The notes beneath the pieces are model-generated. The model did not search any database and was not told the DNA's origin. It worked only from the letters and a program-made list of their open reading frames with translations. This document shows positions 35,242 to 43,632 of a stretch of 62,740 nt of DNA, one piece after another. The stretch covers positions 382,869 through 445,608 of the forward strand of contig NW_008246104.1 in NCBI RefSeq assembly GCF_000281045.1, given 5' to 3'. Position 1 is the stretch's first letter. Every line of letters begins with the position of its first letter. Origin of the DNA: Saprolegnia diclina VS20 (lineage: Eukaryota > Oomycota > Saprolegniomycetes > Saprolegniales > Saprolegniaceae). Position numbers and translations under genes: made by a program.

Positions 35242-37828
35242 TTAGATAAGATACTCGGGTGATGGCACGGTCAGTGGCGCCTTGCGGATAAAATCAATCC
35301 ACTTGTACACATCCTTGGCACTTGGGCGATCCCGCGGGTCGTACGAAAGACACCGGTCGGCCATCGAGCGCACGGCCGGCGGGCAGTCGTCTCGGAAGTC
35401 GAGCGTGGCGTCGCCGGCCATGACATGCACCGCGATGCGTGTTCGCGACGCGCGCAGTTGATTTGACTCGTCGGCAAACGGTGCTTTTCCCGTATCCATG
35501 GTCGCAATGAGGACACCAAGTGCGTAAATGTCCGCCTTTTCAGTGTACCGGAGGCCCTTGAGTACTTCGGGGGCGCTCCAGGCGACGACCGCTTCGTCAT
35601 CCGTGCCCGTCACGTCCTCGGCATGATGCGTCGCGCGCGTCGATCCGAACGCACCGAGCTTGGCTTCGAAGCTCTCGCTCACAAAGATGTGCTCGGCCTT
35701 GAGGTCCATGTGAAACACAGTCGGGTCGCAGGAGTGGAGGTAGCGCAGGCCGTCGACGACGTCGTGTAAGAGCGAGAGCTTCGTGACGCCAGTACCGCTC
35801 ATGTCATCGAGCCAAGCATGCATCGGTGGCTCCTGGAGGAGCGACCAGAGATCTCCGCGCTCCATGTACTCGGTGACAAGCGCGAGTTGTTTCACGGTTC
35901 GCCACGTCACACCAATGAAGCGCACGATCTTGGGGTGGTGCAGCTGGGCGTGGAGGCGGACATTCTCCAGGAAAATGCCCACTGCGTCCGGGTCGTCCGA
36001 CTTGTCCGGTGGCAACGACGTGAGCGTGATCATCTCGGCGTCGTCCGCGCCGGCCGCCTGGTACAGTGCGCGGTGTACCAAGCTCAGTTCGCGTCGGTAG
36101 AGCAGATGCCCTCGCGTGAGCGCCGATTGCGGTATAAAGTGGTCTCGAAACTCGGCCTCCAAGTGCAAACTCGCGCGCTCAAGCGGCGTCGGGGTCTGCG
36201 CCGACGAGTACCACGATCGAACGTCCATCTCGATCGGCGTGGACTGGCTCATTCGGACACGCTTCCGACGCCGACAGACGTAGCAGACGACGGCAATGAC
36301 GAGAAGGACCGCAAGACTGACGCCACCGCCAATGGCAGCCGCATAGGGAAACACCGCCGCGTCGGCGTCCGAGATTATCGACGCATCGGGCAAGAGGCAG
36401 ACAGGGTAGAGACCCCAGAGCAGCGCCATGCCGTAGTGTCCTGCGCACGCCGTGCTTGTTGCGTTGACTTGGAGGAGGCAGTCGTCGGCTGGCCGCCCAA
36501 GGGACTCGAGCAAAGCGTACTGCGACGCGTTGGCGTACAACGCTTGGACAGGGTTGGGCCCGAGACACCTACGCAGACCAATCGAACCGCAGACCTACAC
36601 GGCGGGACGTACAGGCGCCGGAGAGATTTCGGAAAAGCAGCTCGGATTTCCGAAATGGCATTGTGCCCAAGTTCTCTACAGCGCAGGTGAAAGACGCACG
36701 CTGAACCCGATCATGTACAGCTGCTGTAGCGTCTCGGGAAACGACACGTTGCTCAGGGACGTCAGCGCGTTGTTGGACGCATTGCTACAGCCGATTGCAT
36801 GAGACTACGTGGTCATGAGGATGCCGTACAGCGTGAGGAGGCAGGGTGGCCACGACACAGTTGACAGGGACCGCACTTGGTTGTTGGCCACGTCGCTAGG
36901 AGAGACCTTCAAGGATGAAATCTTCAACGAAATATCCAGTACAGGTGCTGTAAAATGGGCGGGAAGGCGGCGCTGGCGAGTGTCTGCAGCGCATTGCCGC
37001 TGAGGTTGCTACGTATCTGGTCATAAGAACCTATTCGAGTTACGAGCCAGGGTGCCAAACAGGAGCTGGAGTGATGTCGGCAACATGTCGGAGGCTGTAA
37101 GTGCCGTGAGCTTGTTCAAGGACACATCTCTACGCAGAGCAAGGTACTCGTCTCGAAGCGGTGTGACGGCGCACGTACAGCGAGGCGAGGACGGGCGCTA
37201 GGACCGCGCCGAGGGACCGCAGTGCATTTTGTCGCAAGCTTCTACGCAGCGTTTCGCGCCAAGATCGCAGACTCATTGTCATACAAGGTTGTGAGCTGCG
37301 TCGGGAATTGAACTCCATCGATGGTCGCAATATGATTCCGAGCCAGTAGCCTAGTCCCATTATGCGTTGAGCGACCGCGCATTCGTGCTTCCGCATCGGG
37401 AGAACGTACAACGAGCTCATGGCGACGATGCGACCCATGTCGTCTCGGCGCAGATCTTGCTGAAGACGCACCAAGCCGACGCTGTCGAGTGATCTACATC
37501 AATAATGACCAATGTGAAAACGATTTTCAAATGCAAATGATACGCACAGCGCTGTCGTTGCCGCGGGGAGGCGCTCGAGGTACTGAACGTGGAGGCTTGC
37601 GTCGGTACCGAGAAGTTCGAGACCGTTGGTCGTAGCGACGCCGCCGCTGCTGACAGACCCATTGGCGTACCAAATGCAGCTCGGTGCCGAGGCGTTGCCG
37701 AAGCACGCATGGTCGCACCACGCTGTCGTGTACGTGCTCTCGCTCACAAAGAGCGGTGGGCCCGTGAGGTGGCCATAGAAGCCGGTCGGCATGGCTGCCA
37801 TCGAATTCTGAAATGGCGTCGACAGCAT
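35242..37828 (-). CDS. LRR receptor-like pseudokinase (TKL-derived)
   Basis: Paralog of the gene at 31705-34425 with the same plan: Cys-containing N-terminal exon, single-LRR exons with phase-2 introns, a final exon with membrane helix (AAAIGGGVSLAVLLVIAVVCYVC) and a kinase fold. The kinase domain is complete in length and keeps helical landmarks (LVTEYMERGDLWSLLQ, APEVLKGLRYTEKADIYALGVL). However, the glycine loop is lost (LLYRRELSLVHRAL), the VAxK lysine is replaced (AEMITLTSL), HRDLKxxN has become HMDLKAEHI and DFG has become AFG. All four catalytic elements are gone while the frame stays open, so this is a pseudokinase rather than a pseudogene. No clear signal peptide follows the first ATG (37828), and a stop lies just upstream in frame, so a missed 5' exon is possible. 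About 700 aa. Confidence 0.85.
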
Positions 37829-39011
37829 CCGTGTTCAACACGTGGTTCTAGATTTGTCAATGTAGACAACCACGAAGATCCCGAGGCGCTATGGAGTGGT
37901 GCAGCGTCGCAGTCGTCACACAGCTGGTACAACTCAAATCTCCGCCGCGCGGTGTCGCGTGCAGGCGCTTCCGATCCCTTGCGTCCGAGGCCACTCGACT
38001 GCGCAATGGCGGCGTGGGGCAAGGGAGCCGTTCGTCTCGGCGTGCAAAGACGGTCGCGAGGCGCACTCTAGTCATTTGGCGTGTGTCACCACCCCGCGCG
38101 AACCTTTCAACTGGCCACTGAGACGGAGCAGCTGGCGGTCAAGTCCATGACGTCGCCAACAACGTAATACGTACACTGCAAGTCGTGTCGAAGTGTAGCT
38201 ATTTACGTATCGAGTCGTCTCGCGAGTCCCTTGCTGGGCTCATACACGACTAGCAACACCGACGAGACCACACGTCTTCTGGAGTGCTGACGGACTGACG
38301 TCCGCGTAGTCCGAGTCACTTGCGTGCGTGCATTGTCTATGTGCTTCTAGCTCTTCTGCAAGCACTGAGCGAACGTGTCGTCAGACCAAGGAAGTCGCTG
38401 CGAACCAAAGTCGCAAGTGCACAGAGTCCGTTCTTCCGGACCTGTCTACGACTGCAAACGGCGAGTTGATTTCATCGACGCTCGACGGTGGGACGCACAT
38501 GGCGCGTCACCCACAACGTTGACTCGACCTCATCATTCCGAGATGTACCCACTGCTTCATTTGTGAAGATCGTCATGCCAATCGATAGGGCAACTGGAGG
38601 CGCGAATGATGGTAGCGAGAGTGTACGTCCAAGGTCCCACAGGGCCAAGGCGGCAGCTAGGGAAGATGGTTCATTCTTCCCTTGGGGCAGCCGCGTACGT
38701 CGTCGTGCTCTGTCACGTGACGCGTGTGCCTCCTCTCAGTGCTGAGGTGCGACGGAACGGACGCTTCCGAGGGGCCCGTCAGAGGTTGTTGCGAGTAGCC
38801 ATGTGGCGACCCTTGGCGCGCCCACGCCACGGTGATATCTCGTGCAATGACACCAACTCGGAACGAATGTATCGCAGGATTGGCTTGCCCGACCGATGGC
38901 AACGAGGTACGCCTGCAAGAGTAGCCCAACAGACAACGTATCCAGGATAGCTATCCACTCGAGTATCCAACCGTCCAATGTCGACCGAATCGATTCAATG
39001 GGTGTTGGATA
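37829..39011. other. Intergenic, no supported gene
   Basis: About 1.2 kb between the pseudokinase start and the stop of the capping-protein gene. Open frames here lack coherent codon use. A missed first exon (signal peptide) of the pseudokinase gene could lie in 37840-38100, but I could not find a hydrophobic N-terminus with a fitting splice donor. Nothing else is recognised. Confidence 0.4.
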
Positions 39012-40041
39012 TTACGCAGTGGGCTTGGGCACGCCATGCTTGAGAACAGCGCGGCCGAGTTCGCCGACAAAAATGCTGCCTTGCGTCGGCCTACAGGATA
39101 GATCTAGGATAGAATCGGATGCGGACAAGGATGGAGATACCCGTGCTGCAGCTTTCGAATGCCGTTGATCACCTCGCGCGTCTTGGAGATGTAGACGCGG
39201 TCGAGGCTCGAGCGCATCTCGATCTCCATGTCCTCGATGAGGTGGCCCATGTTGGTGAGGTGCGCGCTGGGACCGTCAAAGGGCAGCACCTTCTCTGTCT
39301 GCCGCGTCAAGTTGCCGTCGAGATTCAAGTGGCCGAGCTCGTTGCGGTTGACGTCCATCGTCACGAGGATCGTCGTCGTGAGCTTGTACACGGCTTCCTT
39401 CGCGCTCTTCTCTTGCACCTCAATGACATGGATCGAGTTCCACCCGCCGTTCTGGACAAACCTACGAGAGCGACGACGTCATATGCAGGCTACTAGGATG
39501 GCAAGTTGCCGGTACCGCTGCTGGTGCACGTCCTTCTTGATGAGAAAGCACGCCGCAAAGCCCGGCTCCAAGTCCCACATATACACGGACGAGATGCCAC
39601 CTATGATGGGCCAAGACCCTTAATGTAGCAGAGCATGCGAGCAATACCTTGGTAGTACATTTCGCGGTACACGTCAAAGATCTCGTTGGCTTGAATCTCG
39701 AGCTGGCGCAGGCTGTCGGACGGCGTGAAGCCTTCGCCGTCGTCAATGGGCGGAAAGTACGCGTTCGTCCACGGCGACCTAGGCGCATTGAGCACGCATG
39801 GCGTGGGCGAGGATATATGAGGCTACCGGTGCGAGTCGCCGTCGCGGTTGTAGTCGCAGAGGAGGAAGGCGCGGCCGGTGGTCGGGTCGACCATTTGGCC
39901 GAGCGGCTGGTCCACGCGCTGGAGAAGCTCGTCCTCGAGCTCGGGCACGAGCTGGCAGAGGCCGGCGAGGTCCGTGGCCACCTGCCCCGGGGGCATCCGG
40001 CGCAGCACGTTCAAGCAGCAGCTCAAGGCGTCGTCGCTCAT
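39012..40041 (-). CDS. CAPZB: F-actin-capping protein subunit beta
   Basis: Forms a heterodimer with the alpha subunit and caps barbed ends of actin filaments. Five minus-strand exons: 40041-39827, 39778-39648, 39600-39516, 39461-39141 and 39090-39012, giving 276 aa, the normal length for the family. Family blocks: LNVLRRMPPGQVATDLAGL, ELLQRVDQPL, FLLCDYNRDGDSHRSPW, VYMWDLEPGFAACFLIKK, WNSIHVIEVQEKSAKEAVYK, GNLTRQ and LIEDMEIEMRSSLDRVYI. The final short exon encodes a C-terminal tail (GSIFVGELGRAVLKHGVP) that differs from the animal tentacle sequence. Expected to be cytosolic. Very secure, because the order and spacing match animal CAPZB throughout. Confidence 0.97.
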
Positions 40042-40111
40042 GCTTGCACAATCTTCGTCTTTGGCCCCTCGTCGTCAACCAACATTCTGCACATCGGCCA
40101 AGCGCGAGGTT

Positions 40112-40348
40112 TTACTGTATATTTAGATACTTTACAGTATTCATTAATACAGGATATCGAGTATATTGGCCAAGTTTCGCAGCAACGACTGTCAACGAGC
40201 GCTCAACGGACTCTTCCTCAGCTGGATGTAGCCAGGTCATCTCGTCAGGCTCTTCTCGAGCGTAAGGCGCGGGATCGCCTCGCGCATCTAGCGCATACCC
40301 ATGATGAAGAGGTTGAGGAGAATAGTCGGCGTCGTCTACCCGCACCAT
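40112..40348 (-). CDS. Small hypothetical acidic protein (78 aa)
   Basis: Starts MVRVDDADYSPQPLHHGYA and continues DARGDPAPYAREEPDEMTW, then EEESVERSLTVVAAKLGQY, before an AT-rich end. Codon use is good for the first 60 codons and poor for the last 15, so the real 3' end may be a missed splice. The ATG lies 307 bp upstream of the capping-protein start on the same strand. A CCAAT-like box (ACCAATAACACC on the minus strand, about 40400) precedes it. Part of this locus is duplicated at 15623-15753. No domain recognised. Confidence 0.4.
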   Translation of the reverse strand: MVRVDDADYSPQPLHHGYALDARGDPAPYAREEPDEMTWLHPAEEESVERSLTVVAAKLGQYTRYPVLMNTVKYLNIQ

Positions 40349-40446
40349 CTCGCCATGCCCAGCTCGCTTGGCCGCCAAAATGGAACCGTTGGGTGTTATT
40401 GGTCTTTTTGGTACGGAGAATCTAATTGCACTCTTTTGGCGCCTGG
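40315..40446 (-). repeat. Source copy of the segment duplicated at 15623-15753
   Basis: About 132 bp covering the putative promoter and first codons of the small minus-strand gene. The 15.6-kb copy shares the run cttggccgccaaaatggaac and the following gttgggtgttattgg. Both copies are in the same orientation, 24.7 kb apart. Confidence 0.75.
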
Positions 40447-40688
40447 TTGGCGGATGGGCGAATGTACCAGAAGTGTGGCATTCTTCAATTGTTTGGACAC
40501 GGCACAAGAGAAGAGAGAAGAAAGGAAGCAGGGGCAACCACTGGAAAAGAAGCCATTGGTTGGGCGCAGCGAATGGTACCCACCATAGCCGCGCTCGCGT
40601 GCATACAACAAAGGCCCTGTCCAAACATTATACTACACCAAACAATTGCAACCCGGCCAACTCCAAATCCCTTCCAAACCTACCCCTG

Positions 40689-40774
40689 ATGCGGGCGACG
40701 GAGACGACGACGCTGTCGCGGACCATGGCCGAGGCCGATCAAATGACCCGTGGACGAAGAAGGAAGCGCTCCAG
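40689..40774 (+). CDS. Possible 5' end of a gene cut by the assembly gap
   Basis: An ATG at 40689 (with a second in frame at 40725) opens a frame that runs into the Ns: MRATETTTLSRTMAEADQ, then a basic run RGRRRKRS. The preceding 60 bases (actacaccaaacaattgcaa) look like a 5' leader. An alternative frame reads SNDPWTKKEALQ, so the true frame is not settled. The product cannot be named. Confidence 0.25.
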
Positions 40775-41304
40775 NNNNNNNNNNNNNNNNNNNNNNNNNN
40801 NNNNNNNNNNNNNNNNNNNNNNNNNNNNNNNNNNNNNNNNNNNNNNNNNNNNNNNNNNNNNNNNNNNNNNNNNNNNNNNNNNNNNNNNNNNNNNNNNNNN
40901 NNNNNNNNNNNNNNNNNNNNNNNNNNNNNNNNNNNNNNNNNNNNNNNNNNNNNNNNNNNNNNNNNNNNNNNNNNNNNNNNNNNNNNNNNNNNNNNNNNNN
41001 NNNNNNNNNNNNNNNNNNNNNNNNNNNNNNNNNNNNNNNNNNNNNNNNNNNNNNNNNNNNNNNNNNNNNNNNNNNNNNNNNNNNNNNNNNNNNNNNNNNN
41101 NNNNNNNNNNNNNNNNNNNNNNNNNNNNNNNNNNNNNNNNNNNNNNNNNNNNNNNNNNNNNNNNNNNNNNNNNNNNNNNNNNNNNNNNNNNNNNNNNNNN
41201 NNNNNNNNNNNNNNNNNNNNNNNNNNNNNNNNNNNNNNNNNNNNNNNNNNNNNNNNNNNNNNNNNNNNNNNNNNNNNNNNNNNNNNNNNNNNNNNNNNNN
41301 NNNN
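40775..41304. other. Assembly gap, 530 Ns
   Basis: Unknown sequence. The flanks suggest a gene inside: a possible coding start lies to the left, and on the right at 41338-41375 there are CCAAT-type boxes (agccaatcgcaa and ggccaatcca). The true length may differ from 530. Confidence 0.99.
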
Positions 41305-42513
41305 GACGACGGATTGAACGTGGCCGTGTCAGCATTTTAGCCAATCGCAACGGCCAAATCAATTATTATTGAGCGGCCAATCCATATCTAGTAAGTGACC
41401 CATTTCTGCCAATCAGTACGCATGCCGGAAGCACCCATTTTGCACATTTCCCGAGACGCCGACGTCCGATGGCCGTGCCACGATGAGGCTCTTCCACGCC
41501 GCGTATTGCAAGATTTACCGCAAAACTCCACGAACAAACGCACCTGTCCAGGCGATGGGAAGCAAGCGCCTGGCACGAGCCGAGCGCGGCCAAGACAGTC
41601 TCGTACGCTGTCTTTTTCTAAGCGCCATGTAGCAGAGCGTCCTGCAGTTGGCTTTGGACGACGTGACGGCAAGGTCCCACCATGGCGATGGACATGACAG
41701 CAGCGCGCAAGAGGAGCCGCATGCAAGCCTGTCGCTATCGTCGCTGATGAGACGAGAGGCGCACGGCCGAGATCCTCGTAGGTGTACTGAGAACTGCTGT
41801 GAGAGCGACTTGAGCGCGCATGACGAGCTTATGTAGGACGAGATACGACCATTGCTGCCCGCGCGCGCGCTGAAGGCGTCGCTCGCGAGGCGCACGCCAG
41901 ACGACGTTGCGGCGCACACGATGCCGGACAGCGTGGCAGCCGTTGTCTGTTTTTGGGCAGCTCTCGACTAGAGTTAACCTCGTGTTTTGGTGAATCGTGA
42001 CGAGATGTAGCACGCGAAATAGTCTGTGACTGTATTCTATGTTAACTGTGTAGCTTTGTCTTGAGCCAAACAACCAGCGCGACGCAATGCCTTTGCCTCT
42101 GCATCTTGGACGAAGTCAAGTCCGAGTCGGTTTTGCAAGACAAAAAGTCGGCGCTCATGCCGACGAGACCCATGTGTAGTGTGTACCGGCGACGAAGAAG
42201 GCGTAGACAGGACGGTCGCGGCCTTGTACTGGTGCCATCGGCGGCTCATGCTGCTTCTGTGTGGCACGCAAAAAATGGGATCCCACTCCGAAATAGGTCC
42301 TAGAACGAGGGCGTTTTGGCCTTTTTCAGAGCAAGTCCTCAAATTGAAGATCTCAAACGAGACGGTCGGCTCTGATTGGCTGGTATAAATAAAAGATAGG
42401 CCCCAAGCCCCCAAGCCCAAGCTGCAGAAGGTTGACCCAACCTCCAAATTGAGTTTTCGCTCTCGTTTATTATCCAAACAGCAACAACAGCAGCAACACC
42501 AACAAGAGCAAGA
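41305..42513. other. Intergenic; unresolved short frames
   Basis: No well-supported gene. On the minus strand an ATG at 42249 opens a 70-codon frame (MSRRWHQYKAATVLSTPS...) ending at 42037, and an overlapping frame encodes MAPVQGRDRPVYAFFVAG. Either may be an exon of a small divergent gene, but I cannot complete one. The segment 41390-42000 has broken frames only. Confidence 0.35.
42375..42393 (+). promoter_or_regulatory. CCAAT box and TATA box of the gene at 42514
   Basis: An inverted CCAAT (gattggc, 42374-42380) is followed directly by tataaataaaag starting at 42384. The distance to the ATG is about 130 bases, with a CAA/CAG-rich leader (aacagcaacaacagcagc near 42476-42493) in between. This is one of the clearest core promoters in the window. 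Confidence 0.55.
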
Positions 42514-42930
42514 ATGGACGCCATTCACCAAATCCTCGTGTGGCTCGTGCGCACCCATCAAGTCATCATCACCTTCCGGTTCGTCACACACGTATTCCTG
42601 CGACCGCTCTTCTGGATCGCGGTGCGCCTCGCGCCACCACTCGCGCGCTATGCCATATACAGCTTCAACGAATTCGTGCGCAGGGAAACGAACAAGTTGG
42701 CGCGCAAGTTTACCACCCAGGCGATCGCCGAGTTTGGCTTCGTCGCCACCATCGCTGCCATCGCCAGTGTCTATATCATCACCCGGTATATCTCGCCAGA
42801 GACCCGGATGCTGAGCCCAGACCCTCGGCACAAGTGCTGGAACAAGTTCCTCGAAGCCGTCTTGTACGAGCCGACGGAAAAGCCTCGGCGGCGCCAGAAC
42901 CAGCGATGCTCCAGTAATGCATCTATGTAA
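42514..42930 (+). CDS. Small membrane protein, uncharacterised (138 aa)
   Basis: Intronless frame starting MDAIHQILVWLVRTHQ. The first 50 residues contain an amphipathic or hydrophobic region (VIITFRFVTHVFLRPLFWIAVRLA). A second hydrophobic helix follows around residue 75 (FVATIAAIASVYIITRYI). The tail is polar and basic (TEKPRRRQNQRC). It has a strong-looking core promoter (CCAAT plus TATA) and a CAA-rich leader. The last 8 bases overlap the convergent small frame ending at 42923. No family recognised; probably anchored in an internal membrane. Confidence 0.65.
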   Translation: MDAIHQILVWLVRTHQVIITFRFVTHVFLRPLFWIAVRLAPPLARYAIYSFNEFVRRETNKLARKFTTQAIAEFGFVATIAAIASVYIITRYISPETRMLSPDPRHKCWNKFLEAVLYEPTEKPRRRQNQRCSSNASM

Positions 42931-43303
42931 TATTATCTGCAATGCCACGATGCTGCGGCAGCACAAACAGTTTGTGTGAACGGTGGGATGGGATAATATG
43001 CACTGGTTCCGTGTCGTGGTCTTGGAAATAGCGTCGGTCGATGGCGATGAGACATCTTGGATGCGTGTGCGGGTTGTGCGAGCGGCGCGTTCGGCTTTGG
43101 CCGCTTGTCGGTGCTTTGGCCGCTTGTCGGACGGCGACGCTGGACATGTCCGCGGCGGCATTCGAGCACTTGGGATACGGGTGACGAAAGCAGTCGGAGG
43201 TTGAGGGACGTATTGGGCGCATCGAGTCGATGCTGATGCACTTGGGTCGACGACCTCGCCTGGTTGTAGTGTCAGAGTTGGGCTCGTTGGAGCTCGGTGG
43301 CAT
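42923..43303 (-). CDS. Small hypothetical basic protein (126 aa)
   Basis: Starts MPPSSNEPNSDTTTRRGR and is rich in Ser, Arg, His and Pro, with short segments such as CLIAIDRRYFQDHDTEP. No signal peptide, membrane helix or known domain. It ends inside the last codons of the convergent gene at 42514-42930. A second long minus-strand frame (42037-43320) overlaps it and also runs antisense through the neighbour; I prefer this one for its ATG and natural stop. It could be chance. Confidence 0.35.
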   Translation of the reverse strand: MPPSSNEPNSDTTTRRGRRPKCISIDSMRPIRPSTSDCFRHPYPKCSNAAADMSSVAVRQAAKAPTSGQSRTRRSHNPHTHPRCLIAIDRRYFQDHDTEPVHIIPSHRSHKLFVLPQHRGIADNIT

Positions 43304-43632
43304 GAGTGAGCACGCGTCAAGAGGGCCAGTTATCTATGTCATATGACAGACAACAATGAAGTGATAGAGTGTCATAAGTATGGAGCCGCGTATCGTGTGT
43401 TGAGGCCATTAGCTGGAGTTGCATCCAGTGCGCTTACTGGTCCTTCAGATTGGCATCGGGGCAGCGCGCATCCTACCGATATGCCATCGACACGTCAGTG
43501 TTTGTTCTTTCTACCCAATTGCAATAGTCCAACACGCAAATCTCGATCAAACACATATATATATGAACGTGTTTCGCGTTATCTTCATAGTTAGACAAAG
43601 ACTTCGCATAATACAATTAGAGGACGCGTCGT
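43304..43632. other. Intergenic with one copy of the dispersed repeat
   Basis: This holds the 3' flank of the FGAM synthase gene and repeat copy A at 43551-43610. No coding frame is supported. Confidence 0.5.
43551..43610 (+). repeat. Dispersed TA-anchored repeat, copy A
   Basis: acatatatatatgaacgtgt then ttcgcgttatcttcatag and acaaagacttcgcat. The same core occurs at 50380-50440 (minus), 55149-55206 (plus) and 59853-59918 (plus). Copy A ends soon after the core, 20 bases from the stop codon of the FGAM synthase. Confidence 0.85.

Noticed and set aside
35242-37828. Treating the second receptor gene as a pseudogene
   Set aside because: The whole kinase-length exon stays open with conserved structural residues; only catalytic residues are replaced, which fits a pseudokinase.
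42037-43320. 427-codon minus-strand frame
   Set aside because: Runs antisense through the well-supported gene at 42514-42930 and has no recognisable domain; a smaller overlapping frame is the better candidate.
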